A stretch of DNA of 11,858 nt, taken from positions 1-11,858 of the forward strand of contig JAZREN010000012.1 in assembly GCA_045660825.1 (NCBI GenBank). The letters are read 5' to 3'. The translations under genes were made by a program, and so were the position numbers. The notes under the pieces were generated by a model that had not been told where the DNA came from, did not search any database, and saw only the letters and a program-made list of their open reading frames with translations. This document shows, one piece after another, positions 5,205-11,858 of this stretch (its first letter is position 1; each line of letters starts with the position of its first letter). This DNA is from HGM04593 sp045660825 (GTDB taxonomy: Bacteria > Bacteroidota > Bacteroidia > Bacteroidales > Bacteroidaceae).

Positions 5205-5909
5205 TCAGGCCTTCTTACGGCACAAGGTGATAGACATGACAAGATACCATGATATGATTGCCACAGGTGCAAGATAGCCCAGTGCAAGCATTGGCGCTGA
5301 AACAACCAGGAAGGTGTATCTTCTCTTGTTGCTCTTCCAACTCAGGTTCTTGAACTTCATTGAGAACATTGGAATCTCCGAGATGAGGAAATATGAGAAG
5401 AGGAATATCAATCCAAGAATAAGCGCCCAGCCATGCTCCATGCCCATCAGCCACTCCTTGCCGCCAACAATGAGCGATGACCAGAAGAGCGCGTTAGCCG
5501 GTGTGGGCAAGCCAATGAACGATGTAGTCTGGCGGGTATCGATGTTGAACTTTGCCAAACGGCAAGCCGAGAACACGGCTATGAGGAAGGCAAAGTATGG
5601 CAATATACCGGCAAAAGGACCAAGGAATGCTGGATAGACGAGTGTATTCTTCATGAACGAGAATATCACCGTTGCCGGAGCAAGACCAAAAGTGATATCA
5701 TCGGCCAATGAGTCCATCTGCACACCGAGTGGCGAAGAAACACCCAAAAGACGGGCTACCATACCATCAAAAAAGTCGAACACAGCGCCCAATACTATAA
5801 AGAGCATCGCATACTCGAATTTCCCTGTGAAAGCCATCACGCATGCCACACAACCCGAGAAAAGGTTACAGCAAGTAATTGCGTTTGGTATATGTTTCTT
5901 TACAGACAT
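5205..5909 (-). CDS. pssA: CDP-diacylglycerol--serine O-phosphatidyltransferase
   Basis: This 234-residue integral membrane enzyme makes phosphatidylserine from CDP-diacylglycerol and serine. The complete CDP-alcohol phosphotransferase motif is visible: D45-x2-D48-G49-x2-A52-R53-x8-G62-x3-D66-x3-D70. The N-terminal 'IPNAITCCNLFSGC' and several hydrophobic segments (33-45, 74-118 in parts, 140-180, 200-228) match the membrane-bound type II enzymes of Gram-positive bacteria and Bacteroidetes; the E. coli enzyme is of the unrelated phospholipase-D type. It starts 7 bases after the psd stop on the same strand, so the two consecutive reactions of phosphatidylethanolamine synthesis are encoded together. 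Phosphatidylinositol synthase is the main alternative from the motif alone, but the psd neighbour decides. Confidence 0.93.
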   Translation of the reverse strand: MSVKKHIPNAITCCNLFSGCVACVMAFTGKFEYAMLFIVLGAVFDFFDGMVARLLGVSSPLGVQMDSLADDITFGLAPATVIFSFMKNTLVYPAFLGPFAGILPYFAFLIAVFSACRLAKFNIDTRQTTSFIGLPTPANALFWSSLIVGGKEWLMGMEHGWALILGLIFLFSYFLISEIPMFSMKFKNLSWKSNKRRYTFLVVSAPMLALGYLAPVAIISWYLVMSITLCRKKA

Positions 5910-5916
5910 CTTTTAC

Positions 5917-6615
5917 TCATTTGAAAGTTGCAATTACGGTTTCGTTACCGACTGTCTTCTGGTCAAGTTCAATCTTCAAATCAACATCAAGCGGCAAGTA
6001 GAGGTCGACACGCGAACCGAACTTGATGAAACCCATATGCTGGTCTATGAAGCACTCCTCGCCGGCCTTTGCATATGTAACAATGCGTCGTGCCATTGCG
6101 CCTGCAATCTGACGTACGAGGACCTCCTTACCATCCTCTGTTTCAATAACCACCAATGAGCGCTCGTTGTCGGTGCTGGCCTTTGGCAACCATGCCTTCA
6201 GGTGCTTGCCGTCCTGGTGCTCGGAACGTTTCACTACACCATCGACAGGATACCAATTGGCGTGTACGTTCATGGGGCTCATGAAGATGGAAACTTGCAG
6301 TCTCTCGTCCTTGAAGTAGTCGGGTTCGAACACCTTTTCAATGACCACCACCTTACCGTCGGCCGGGGCAACGATGACATTCTCCACATCGCCCGGGAAT
6401 ATACGCTTGGGACTGCGGAAGAAGTTGACCATCAGCAGGTAAATCGCCAAGGAAGCGACAGAAAGGATAGAGTTGAGCACAACGCACTGTGGCAGGAAAT
6501 ACCACAAAAGGAAAAGCAGCACTGCAAACACTACCAAGCCTGTGAGCAATATCGATGTTCCCTCCTGGTGTATTCTATAATCCTTGAGTTTCCTTATTCT
6601 CTTAAATTTTTTCAT
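5917..6615 (-). CDS. psd: Phosphatidylserine decarboxylase proenzyme
   Basis: The 232-residue pyruvoyl enzyme decarboxylates phosphatidylserine to phosphatidylethanolamine at the inner membrane. The N-terminal basic stretch (KKFKRIRKLK) precedes two hydrophobic segments (21-40 and 45-63). Then come 'NFFRSPKR', 'APADGKV' with D86, 'MSPMNVHANWYP' with H118, and the self-cleavage site G200-S201 in 'IKFGSRVD'. Cleavage would leave a 32-residue alpha chain starting from the serine-derived pyruvoyl group. The short length and FGSR site fit the PSD-A type, shorter than the ~320-residue LGST E. coli form. It is the first gene of the minus-strand unit, divergent from dnaE, with a strong promoter about 60 bases upstream of the start. 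Confidence 0.95.
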   Translation of the reverse strand: MKKFKRIRKLKDYRIHQEGTSILLTGLVVFAVLLFLLWYFLPQCVVLNSILSVASLAIYLLMVNFFRSPKRIFPGDVENVIVAPADGKVVVIEKVFEPDYFKDERLQVSIFMSPMNVHANWYPVDGVVKRSEHQDGKHLKAWLPKASTDNERSLVVIETEDGKEVLVRQIAGAMARRIVTYAKAGEECFIDQHMGFIKFGSRVDLYLPLDVDLKIELDQKTVGNETVIATFK

Positions 6616-6683
6616 ATTCAGTTTACGGTATTAGTTCACTGTCACATGCACAATAAGCCACCATGCGTTTCCACAGTATACTG

Positions 6684-6713
6684 CAAATATAGCAACAAAA
6701 AATTAAAAACAAA
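6684..6713 (-). promoter_or_regulatory. Bacteroidetes-type promoter for psd-pssA
   Basis: On the minus strand TATATTTG (6684-6691) is an exact TAnnTTTG, with TTTG (6710-6713) 18 bases upstream. A transcript starting near 6677 would carry a leader of about 60 bases before ATG 6615. This is the best promoter match in the window. The remaining 6714-6850 must hold the dnaE promoter, but I find no clear match: TACCTTTA at 6822-6829 has one mismatch and lacks a spaced TTG. Confidence 0.65.
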
Positions 6714-6850
6714 TTAAAATAAATGCAAAAATGTAAAAAACAGGGGAACGACCATGCTGCACAATTGCGAATGTTGAAAACTTTTTTGGTAAAAACACTA
6801 CTATATATAAACAAAAGATATTACCTTTATCAACGATAAAAAAGAGACAG

Positions 6851-9800
6851 ATGCAAGATTTCGTACACCTACACGTCCATTCAGAATACTCCATACTCGA
6901 CGGGCAGGCTGCCATAGAAAAGCTTGTCGACAAGGCCATTGCCGACAACATGAAGGGAATAGCCATAACCGACCATGGTAACATGATGGGTATCAAGGAG
7001 TTCTTCAACTATGTAAATAACAAGATCAACGCCAAGAAGAGCGGTGATGAGAGGTTTAAGCCCATCATCGGCTGTGAGGTGTACGTGGCCGAGCGCCGTC
7101 TCTTCAACAAAGAACTCAAGGAGGACATGCGTGGACACCACCTGTTGCTCCTCGCCAAGAACCAGCAGGGCTATCACAACCTTGTAAAGATTGTGTCAAA
7201 GGCATGGAGCGAGGGTTACTACTACAATCCACGTACCGACAAGACCGAGATTGAGAAATATCACGAAGGTATAATATGTTGCTCGGCCTGCCTTGGTGGT
7301 GAGGTGCCACAACTCATAAAGAACGGTGACCTTGCCAAGGCCGAGGAGGTTGTGATGTGGTTCAAGAACCTTTTTGGCGATGACTATTACCTTGAGCTCC
7401 AGTTGCACAAGGCTACCGTAGAGCGAGCCAACCACGAGGTATACCCCTTGCAGGTCGAGGTAAACAAGCACATCATTGAACTGAGCAAGAAGTGTGGCGT
7501 GAAACTCATATGCACCAACGACGTGCATTTTGTAAACGAGGAGAATGCCGAGGCGCATGACCGTCTCATCTGCTTGAGCACCGGCCGCGACCTCGACGAC
7601 CCCACCCGTATGCTCTACTCAAAACAGGAGTGGTTGAAGACCAAGGCCGAAATGGCCGAGATGTTCGGCGACATACCCGAGGCAATGGCAAACACTGTGG
7701 AGATTTGCGACAAGGTCGAGTTCTACACAATAGACAACGCGCCTATCATGCCAAACTTCGCAATCCCCGAGGAGTTCGGTACCGAGGAGGGCTATCGCCA
7801 GACAATCACTCACCAACAGCTCTTTGACGAGTTTACACGTGACGAGAAGGGCAACGTGGTACTCTCACAGGAGGAGGCCGAGAAAAAGATAAAGAAGCTT
7901 GGCGGATATGACAAGCTCTACCGCATAAAACTAGAGGGTGACTACCTGCGCAAGCTCGCTTACGACGGCGCAAAGAAATGCTACCCCGAGCCATTCACAC
8001 AGGAACTCACAGACCGCATTGACTTTGAACTCCACATCATGAAGACCATGGGTTTCCCCGGCTACTTCCTCATAGTGCAGGACTTCATCAGAGCCGCGCG
8101 CGAGGAGCTTGGCGTGTCAGTGGGCCCGGGACGTGGTTCGGCAGCCGGTAGCGTGGTGGCATACACGTTGGGAATCACACGTGTCGACCCCATCAAATAC
8201 GACCTTCTGTTCGAGCGTTTCCTCAACCCCGACCGTATCTCGCTCCCCGATATCGACGTCGATTTCGACGATGACGGACGCGGACGCGTGCTCAACTGGG
8301 TGACCGAGAAATATGGCCAGGAGAAGGTGGCGCACATCATCACATATGGTACAATGGCAACCAAGCTTGCCATCAAGGACGTCGCACGTGTGCAGAAACT
8401 GCCGCTCGACATATCCAACAAGCTGTGCAAGGCAATCCCCGACCGCTTGCCCGATGGAATGAAGATGAACCTGCCCAATGCCATACAGGCAGTGCCTGAA
8501 CTGCGCGAGGCCGAGGCATCGCCCGACCCTATCCTGCGCGACACAATAAAATATGCGAAGATGCTCGAGGGCAACGTGCGCAACACCGGCGTGCACGCCT
8601 GCGGAACAATCATCTGCCGCGACGACATCACCGACCACGTACCCATCAGCATCGCCGAGGACAAGGAGACTGGCGAGAAGATGCTTGTGACACAATACGA
8701 GGGAAGCGTCATTGAGGAGACAGGTCTCATCAAGATGGACTTCCTGGGACTGAAGACCCCCTCTGTCATCAAGGAGGCATTGGAGAACATACGCCAGAGC
8801 CTCAAGATAGAGGTCGACATAGACACCATACCAATTGACGACCCCAAGACCTACGAGCTTTACAGTGCCGGCAACACCATCGGTACATTCCAGTTCGAGT
8901 CGCCGGGTATGCAGAAGTACCTGCGCGAGCTGCAGCCCACGACCTTTGAGGACCTCATTGCCATGAACGCCCTGTACCGTCCGGGTCCAATGGACTACAT
9001 CCCCGACTTCATCAAGCGCAAGCACGACCCGTCGCTTGTGCAGTACGATATTCCTTGCATGGAGAAATACCTCAAGGACACATATGGTATCACCGTGTAC
9101 CAAGAGCAGGTGATGCTCCTCTCGCGTCTGCTTGCCGACTTTACCCGTGGTGAGAGTGACACACTGCGTAAGGCCATGGGTAAGAAGCTCAAGGCAAAGC
9201 TGGACGAGCTGAAGCCAAAGTTCATCAACGGTGGAAAGAAGAACGGACACAACGAGAAGGTTCTTGAGAAGATATGGGCCGACTGGGAGAAGTTCGCATC
9301 GTACGCCTTCAACAAGTCACACGCCACCTGCTACTCGTGGGTTGCCTACCAGACAGCATACCTCAAGGCCAACTACCCATCGCAGTACATGGCCGGCGCC
9401 ATGAGCCGCAACCTTGACAAGATAACTGAAATAACCAAGCTGATGCAGGAGTGCAAAAGCATGGGTATCAACGTTCTTGGCCCCGACGTGAACGAGTCGC
9501 GCCGCAAGTTCAGTGTCAACAAGAATGGCGACATACGTTTTGGACTCTGCGCCGTGAAGGGTGTGGGCGAGAACGCCGTGCAGTGCATCATTGAAGAGCG
9601 CGAGGCCAACGGACCATTCAAGAGCATCTTCGACTTTGTAGAGCGCGTGAACCTCACAGCCTGCAACCGCAAGAACCTTGAGTGTCTTGCCTTTGCCGGA
9701 GCATTCGACGAGCTGCCAGGCGACATCTCACGCGAGCAGTATGCCAACACCAACAGCAGGGGCGACCAGTTCCTTGAGGCACTCGTCAAATATGGCAACA

Positions 9801-10549
9801 CCTACCAGAACGACAAGGCCAATGCCACTGCATCCCTCTTTGGCGAGACAGAGATGGCCGAGATACCCAAGCCCGAAATCCCTGCAGGCGGCAATTGGAG
9901 CACCCTTGAACGCCTGAACCGAGAGAGGGAACTTGTGGGCATATACCTGTCGGCGCACCCGCTTGACGACTATGCCATCATCCTCAACGAGTTCTGCAAC
10001 ACAAAAGCCAACGAGATGGATAACCTGGAGGCACTACGTGGCCGCAAGATAACCCTTGGAGGTGTTGTGAGCGACCCGCCACGTACCGGCTTCACCAAGA
10101 AAGGAAGCCCATACGGAGTAGCCAAGATTGAGGATTTCAGCGGCTCGGCCGAGATGTTCTTCTTTGGCGACGAGTGGATGAAAAAACAGAACTACTTTAT
10201 CCCCGGCAATTTCCTCTACATTAAAGGCAGCTGCCAGCCACGCCGCTGGGACGACACCAAGTTCGACTTTGTAGTCGACAGCATAGAGCTGATGCCCGAG
10301 ATTAAGGAGGGAATGATAAAGAGCATCACCATCACGTTCGACGTTATGTCGCTCACCGACGAGGTATACAGCACCATCGTCGACTACACCGAGAAGCACC
10401 CGGGCAACTGCAAGCTCATCTTCAAGATAAGGGACTACCAACAGGAGTTCACTCTTGAACTTGCCTCAAAGAACCGAGACATCGAGGTTCTGCCCGAACT
10501 GCTCGACTACCTTAAAGAGATTGAAAACATAGAATACAATTTGAACTAA
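6851..10549 (+). CDS. dnaE: DNA polymerase III alpha subunit DnaE
   Basis: The 1232-residue replicative polymerase (C-family, DnaE type) copies the chromosome. The N-terminal PHP domain (1 to about 290) opens with 'HLHVHSEYS' and includes 'ITDHGNMMG', 'GCEVYVA', 'HHLLLLAKN', 'SACLGGEV' and 'CTNDVHF', so its metal ligands look largely intact. The polymerase core has 'GPGRGSAAGSVVAYTLGIT', the catalytic aspartate cluster 'PDIDVDF' (D467-D471), a third aspartate D630 in 'IKMDFLGL', 'NALYRPGPMDYIPDF' and 'YQEQVM'. The helix-hairpin-helix region follows, then an OB fold (ITLGGVVSDPPRTGFTKKGSPYG) near 1060. There is no inserted DnaQ-like exonuclease, which excludes PolC. It is slightly longer than E. 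coli DnaE (1160). ATG 6851 gives the usual 'FVHLHVHS' start. It is probably followed by trxA in one direction of transcription, separated by a repeat-pair hairpin. Confidence 0.97.
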   Translation: MQDFVHLHVHSEYSILDGQAAIEKLVDKAIADNMKGIAITDHGNMMGIKEFFNYVNNKINAKKSGDERFKPIIGCEVYVAERRLFNKELKEDMRGHHLLLLAKNQQGYHNLVKIVSKAWSEGYYYNPRTDKTEIEKYHEGIICCSACLGGEVPQLIKNGDLAKAEEVVMWFKNLFGDDYYLELQLHKATVERANHEVYPLQVEVNKHIIELSKKCGVKLICTNDVHFVNEENAEAHDRLICLSTGRDLDDPTRMLYSKQEWLKTKAEMAEMFGDIPEAMANTVEICDKVEFYTIDNAPIMPNFAIPEEFGTEEGYRQTITHQQLFDEFTRDEKGNVVLSQEEAEKKIKKLGGYDKLYRIKLEGDYLRKLAYDGAKKCYPEPFTQELTDRIDFELHIMKTMGFPGYFLIVQDFIRAAREELGVSVGPGRGSAAGSVVAYTLGITRVDPIKYDLLFERFLNPDRISLPDIDVDFDDDGRGRVLNWVTEKYGQEKVAHIITYGTMATKLAIKDVARVQKLPLDISNKLCKAIPDRLPDGMKMNLPNAIQAVPELREAEASPDPILRDTIKYAKMLEGNVRNTGVHACGTIICRDDITDHVPISIAEDKETGEKMLVTQYEGSVIEETGLIKMDFLGLKTPSVIKEALENIRQSLKIEVDIDTIPIDDPKTYELYSAGNTIGTFQFESPGMQKYLRELQPTTFEDLIAMNALYRPGPMDYIPDFIKRKHDPSLVQYDIPCMEKYLKDTYGITVYQEQVMLLSRLLADFTRGESDTLRKAMGKKLKAKLDELKPKFINGGKKNGHNEKVLEKIWADWEKFASYAFNKSHATCYSWVAYQTAYLKANYPSQYMAGAMSRNLDKITEITKLMQECKSMGINVLGPDVNESRRKFSVNKNGDIRFGLCAVKGVGENAVQCIIEEREANGPFKSIFDFVERVNLTACNRKNLECLAFAGAFDELPGDISREQYANTNSRGDQFLEALVKYGNTYQNDKANATASLFGETEMAEIPKPEIPAGGNWSTLERLNRERELVGIYLSAHPLDDYAIILNEFCNTKANEMDNLEALRGRKITLGGVVSDPPRTGFTKKGSPYGVAKIEDFSGSAEMFFFGDEWMKKQNYFIPGNFLYIKGSCQPRRWDDTKFDFVVDSIELMPEIKEGMIKSITITFDVMSLTDEVYSTIVDYTEKHPGNCKLIFKIRDYQQEFTLELASKNRDIEVLPELLDYLKEIENIEYNLN

Positions 10550-10568
10550 ATAAAGCAGACTAATTGGG

Positions 10569-10647
10569 GAATCCTTCACATCCGTTAAAGATGACACCAA
10601 ACTTTTCACTCGTTTGCGTTGTCATACTGAGCAAAGCGAAGTATCTC
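10569..10647. repeat. Inverted pair 3 of the dispersed repeat, between dnaE and trxA
   Basis: A forward copy lies at 10620-10647 (begins TGTCATACTGAGC, ends GAAGTATCTC). A reverse copy at 10569-10596 reads on the minus strand as TGTCATCTTTAACGGA and ends GTGAAGGATTC. Here the copies point away from each other, the opposite arrangement to pairs 1 and 2, but they can still pair across 23 bases. The hairpin follows the dnaE stop by about 20 bases and could limit read-through into trxA. Confidence 0.72.
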
Positions 10648-10695
10648 TTATAGTCCAATTGGAACATTGATTAACCCATATAAAACTTTAAAATT

Positions 10696-11010
10696 ATGGC
10701 AACAAACGTAACAAACGAGAACGCAAAGGAATTCATGGCAACCGAATTGCCAATAGTACTTGATTTCGGCGCAGCATGGTGTGGTCCCTGCAAGCAGTTG
10801 GCACCAATCATCGACGAGCTTTCAGAGGAGTATGCAGGCCGCATTGCAGTAGGTAAGTGCGACATTGAGGAGGCCGACGACCTCACAATGGAATATGGTA
10901 TCCGCAACGTACCAACAGTAATCTTCATCAAGGACGGCAAGATTGTAGACCGTTTCGTAGGCTCAAAGTCAAAGGGCGACGTAAAAGCAAAGTTCGAGGC
11001 ACTTCTCTAA
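10696..11010 (+). CDS. trxA: Thioredoxin
   Basis: A 104-residue cytoplasmic dithiol oxidoreductase that keeps protein cysteines reduced, supplied with electrons by thioredoxin reductase (not in this window). The active site W28-C29-G-P-C32-K is intact, preceded by the 'VLDFGAAWCGPCK' strand. The cis-proline P73 (N-V-P-T) is followed by 'VIFIKDGKIVDRFVG' and a C-terminal helix. The length matches thioredoxin, and there is no signal peptide or lipobox, so it is not a periplasmic thiol protein of the TlpA/DsbE kind. C55 is an additional non-catalytic cysteine. ATG 10696 follows an A/T-rich stretch without a Shine-Dalgarno sequence, as usual in this phylum. The next gene is 18 bases downstream. 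Confidence 0.96.
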   Translation: MATNVTNENAKEFMATELPIVLDFGAAWCGPCKQLAPIIDELSEEYAGRIAVGKCDIEEADDLTMEYGIRNVPTVIFIKDGKIVDRFVGSKSKGDVKAKFEALL

Positions 11011-11028
11011 TCCCTAAAACGCAGAACC

Positions 11029-11349
11029 ATGAACAACGACGAATTCGCAATGGACGACCTCGATGACGAGAAGACCATAGCATTTATACGTGAAAGACTG
11101 CCACAGGATCTGAAGGAGAAATACAGCGACGACGAGTTCTACTTCTTCCTCGACACCATCTACGACTACTACGACAAAAGCGGAATCCTCGACAGCAACA
11201 ACGAGTATGTCGACATCGACATCAACGATATTGCCGAGTTCATTGCCAAAGAGGCAAAGAAGTGCGAGATAGGCAATTTCGACCCCGAGGAACTCTACTT
11301 CATCGTAGAAGGAGAGCTGGCCTATAACGGCATCATAGACGAGGAGTAA
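11029..11349 (+). CDS. Very acidic conserved-looking protein of unknown function, 106 aa
   Basis: The frame begins 18 bases after trxA and is probably co-transcribed. It is soluble-looking and extremely acidic: about 32 of 106 residues are Asp or Glu by hand count. A mostly helical pattern is suggested: 'DEKTIAFIRERLPQDLKEKY', 'DDEFYFFLDTIYDYYDKSG', a short 'YVDIDIND' strand, 'IAEFIAKEAKKCEIG', then 'DPEELYFIVEGELAYNGIIDEE'. The recurring aromatic-acidic faces could be a protein-binding surface. I do not recognise a named domain. I recall similar proteins beside trxA/dnaE in Bacteroides genomes, but cannot confirm it. A 112-codon minus-strand frame over the same bases is a composition shadow. 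A hairpin terminator follows 17 bases after the stop. Confidence 0.82.
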   Translation: MNNDEFAMDDLDDEKTIAFIRERLPQDLKEKYSDDEFYFFLDTIYDYYDKSGILDSNNEYVDIDINDIAEFIAKEAKKCEIGNFDPEELYFIVEGELAYNGIIDEE

Positions 11350-11366
11350 CAAATACTCTTTATATT

Positions 11367-11404
11367 ACGATATATGGTAGCGCATTAGCGTTACCATATA
11401 TCGT
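11367..11404 (+). terminator. Terminator after the trxA-acidic protein unit
   Basis: A 17-base stem (11367-11383 with 11388-11404; one G-T wobble) encloses ATTA. A short TTTT continues the right arm. The stem is long but the U-tract is weak, so some read-through into the structured region downstream is plausible. Confidence 0.75.
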
Positions 11405-11723
11405 TTTAATGACATAGCTCTCCCACTCGCCGAAGGTGACAGCTAGGTTCCGACAAATCCTGCTACGGAAGAAACACGCAGTGTGGCCGGCAGAGAAAAT
11501 TACAATTTAGACTGAATCAACAGCAAAGGTCACACGCAGCATGGACGGAGTTCATGCCCGTGCGGGTTGCTAAAGCACTTGCAAACGAATGGGTGAAAAT
11601 TCATTTTCACATGCAATGAGTGCAGCAGTGGTTCAACTAAGTTAAAAGACGGCACCGCCAGGAGAGGAGGTTATCGATACCTGTATATGCAAAAAGACGA
11701 GTCCTTTTGGAACTCGTCTTTTC
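11405..11723 (+). ncRNA. Candidate structured noncoding RNA ending in an intrinsic terminator (class unknown)
   Basis: No open frame of useful length exists on either strand of this stretch, yet it is dense in pairing. Examples are AGCT 11416-11419 with 11441-11444 enclosing TCGCC/GGTGA (11427-11431, 11435-11439), and CTGC 11460-11463 with GCAG 11490-11493 enclosing ACAC/GTGT. The largest is an arm at about 11567-11633: GCACT/AGTGC, TGCA/TGCA and a perfect GTGAAAAT (11593-11600) with ATTTTCAC (11603-11610). A strong terminator at 11692-11722 follows. I tested by eye for RNase P, tmRNA, SRP and cobalamin riboswitch signatures and found none convincing. The 5' end is unknown and no TAnnTTTG promoter is evident; it may derive from the upstream operon. 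The strand is chosen from the terminator, whose stem is nearly symmetrical, so the opposite strand is possible. Confidence 0.45.
11692..11722 (+). terminator. Intrinsic terminator at the end of the candidate RNA
   Basis: AAAAGACGAGTCC (11692-11704) pairs with GG-A-ACTCGTCTTTT (11709-11722) around TTTT, with one bulged A. The T-run on the right arm gives plus-strand termination, and the A-run on the left arm makes it workable on the minus strand too. Confidence 0.85.
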
Positions 11724-11739
11724 TATAAAAGTGGCGATG

Positions 11740-11835
11740 CCAACGCGGGGGAGCGTTGGTTGCGACGCCAATGCGAAAAAAGCATTGGTTGCGACGAAGG
11801 GAGGTTTACCTCCCCAGAGGAGTGTGCTTCAGCAC
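11740..11835. repeat. Array of four consecutive hairpins, two in a repeated ~28-base unit
   Basis: Hairpin 1 is CCAACGC/GCGTTGG (11740-11759, loop GGGGGA). Hairpin 2 is CCAATGC/GCATTGG (11768-11788, loop GAAAAAA). Each is followed by the identical TTGCGACG (11760-11767 and 11789-11796), and hairpin 1 is preceded by the similar GGCGATG. Hairpin 3 is GGGAGG/CCTCCC (11799-11814, loop TTTA). Hairpin 4 is GTGC/GCAC (11824-11835). The stems of units 1 and 2 differ by a compensated pair (C-G against T-A), while the loops differ freely. I see no gene in 11723-11858; the window ends shortly after. Confidence 0.7.
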
Positions 11836-11858
11836 CGAGCTTTAGGTTCACAAAGGAG

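Noticed and set aside
8117..9250. A long (377-codon) minus-strand frame inside dnaE
   Set aside because: It is fully covered by well-conserved DnaE polymerase motifs on the plus strand. Its length reflects codon bias, not a second gene.
10564..10576. TTGGGGAATCCTT as a third copy of the 17-bp peptide-tail repeat
   Set aside because: The similarity is short and imperfect, and these bases are better explained as part of the reverse copy of the dispersed repeat at 10569-10596.
11014..11352. A 112-codon minus-strand frame opposite the acidic protein
   Set aside because: Its valine/leucine-rich content mirrors the Asp/Glu codons (GAY/GAR) on the other strand. The plus-strand frame fits directly behind trxA and has a terminator.
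11581..11680. Resemblance to a cobalamin riboswitch (GGGTGAAAATTC, then GCCAGGAGA)
   Set aside because: The two fragments resemble the P5 loop and B12-box sequences, but the conserved core between them and the second half of the box are missing, and no gene follows before the terminator.

Overview
The window looks like the chromosome of a Bacteroidales bacterium, most likely Prevotella or a close relative. The evidence is: secreted-protein C-termini of the 'YDLQGRR...GIYIVDGKKV' kind; a small 'MKK.Y..P ... W.NLW' peptide; starts without Shine-Dalgarno sequences; promoter candidates of the Bacteroidetes type (TTG, about 19 bases, TAnnTTTG); and a set of housekeeping genes of Bacteroidales flavour. 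This assignment comes from recognising families, not from a database search.

Layout. (1) Positions 1-1100, accessory: the 3' part of a large secreted protein gene interrupted by an in-frame TAG, then a 52-residue Prevotella-type peptide, then a degenerate second copy of the peptide tail separated from it by a long hairpin, closed by a terminator. (2) 1123-1800, minus strand: tadA (tRNA adenosine deaminase) preceded by a ribbon-helix-helix-like small protein. (3) 1927-3398, plus strand, reading away from a shared promoter region: YraN nuclease-fold protein, MmcQ/YjbR protein and biotin-protein ligase; a two-helix membrane protein is antisense at the end and shares the stop-codon bases. (4) 3617-4071: 455 bases without a gene, holding two inverted pairs of a dispersed repeat and a MITE-like pair of about 40-base inverted arms. 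(5) 4072-5089: pyrH (UMP kinase) convergent with a DUF4834-like membrane protein across one bidirectional terminator. (6) 5205-6615, minus strand: psd-pssA, the two steps of phosphatidylethanolamine synthesis, behind a good promoter. (7) 6851-11349, plus strand: dnaE (replicative polymerase with a full-looking PHP domain), a third inverted repeat pair, trxA (thioredoxin) and a very acidic unknown protein. (8) 11350-11858: no gene; a terminator, then about 290 bases of strongly structured sequence ending in a second intrinsic terminator (candidate noncoding RNA), then four consecutive hairpins, two of them in a repeated unit.

Most genes are core functions: translation fidelity, biotinylation, pyrimidine nucleotides, phospholipids, replication and redox. 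I see no defence system, transposase, CRISPR array or integrase. The parts that are not routine are the noncoding ones: the six-copy repeat family, the inverted-arm element before pyrH, the candidate RNA at the right end, the hairpin array, and the amber-interrupted secreted protein with its neighbouring orphan peptide.
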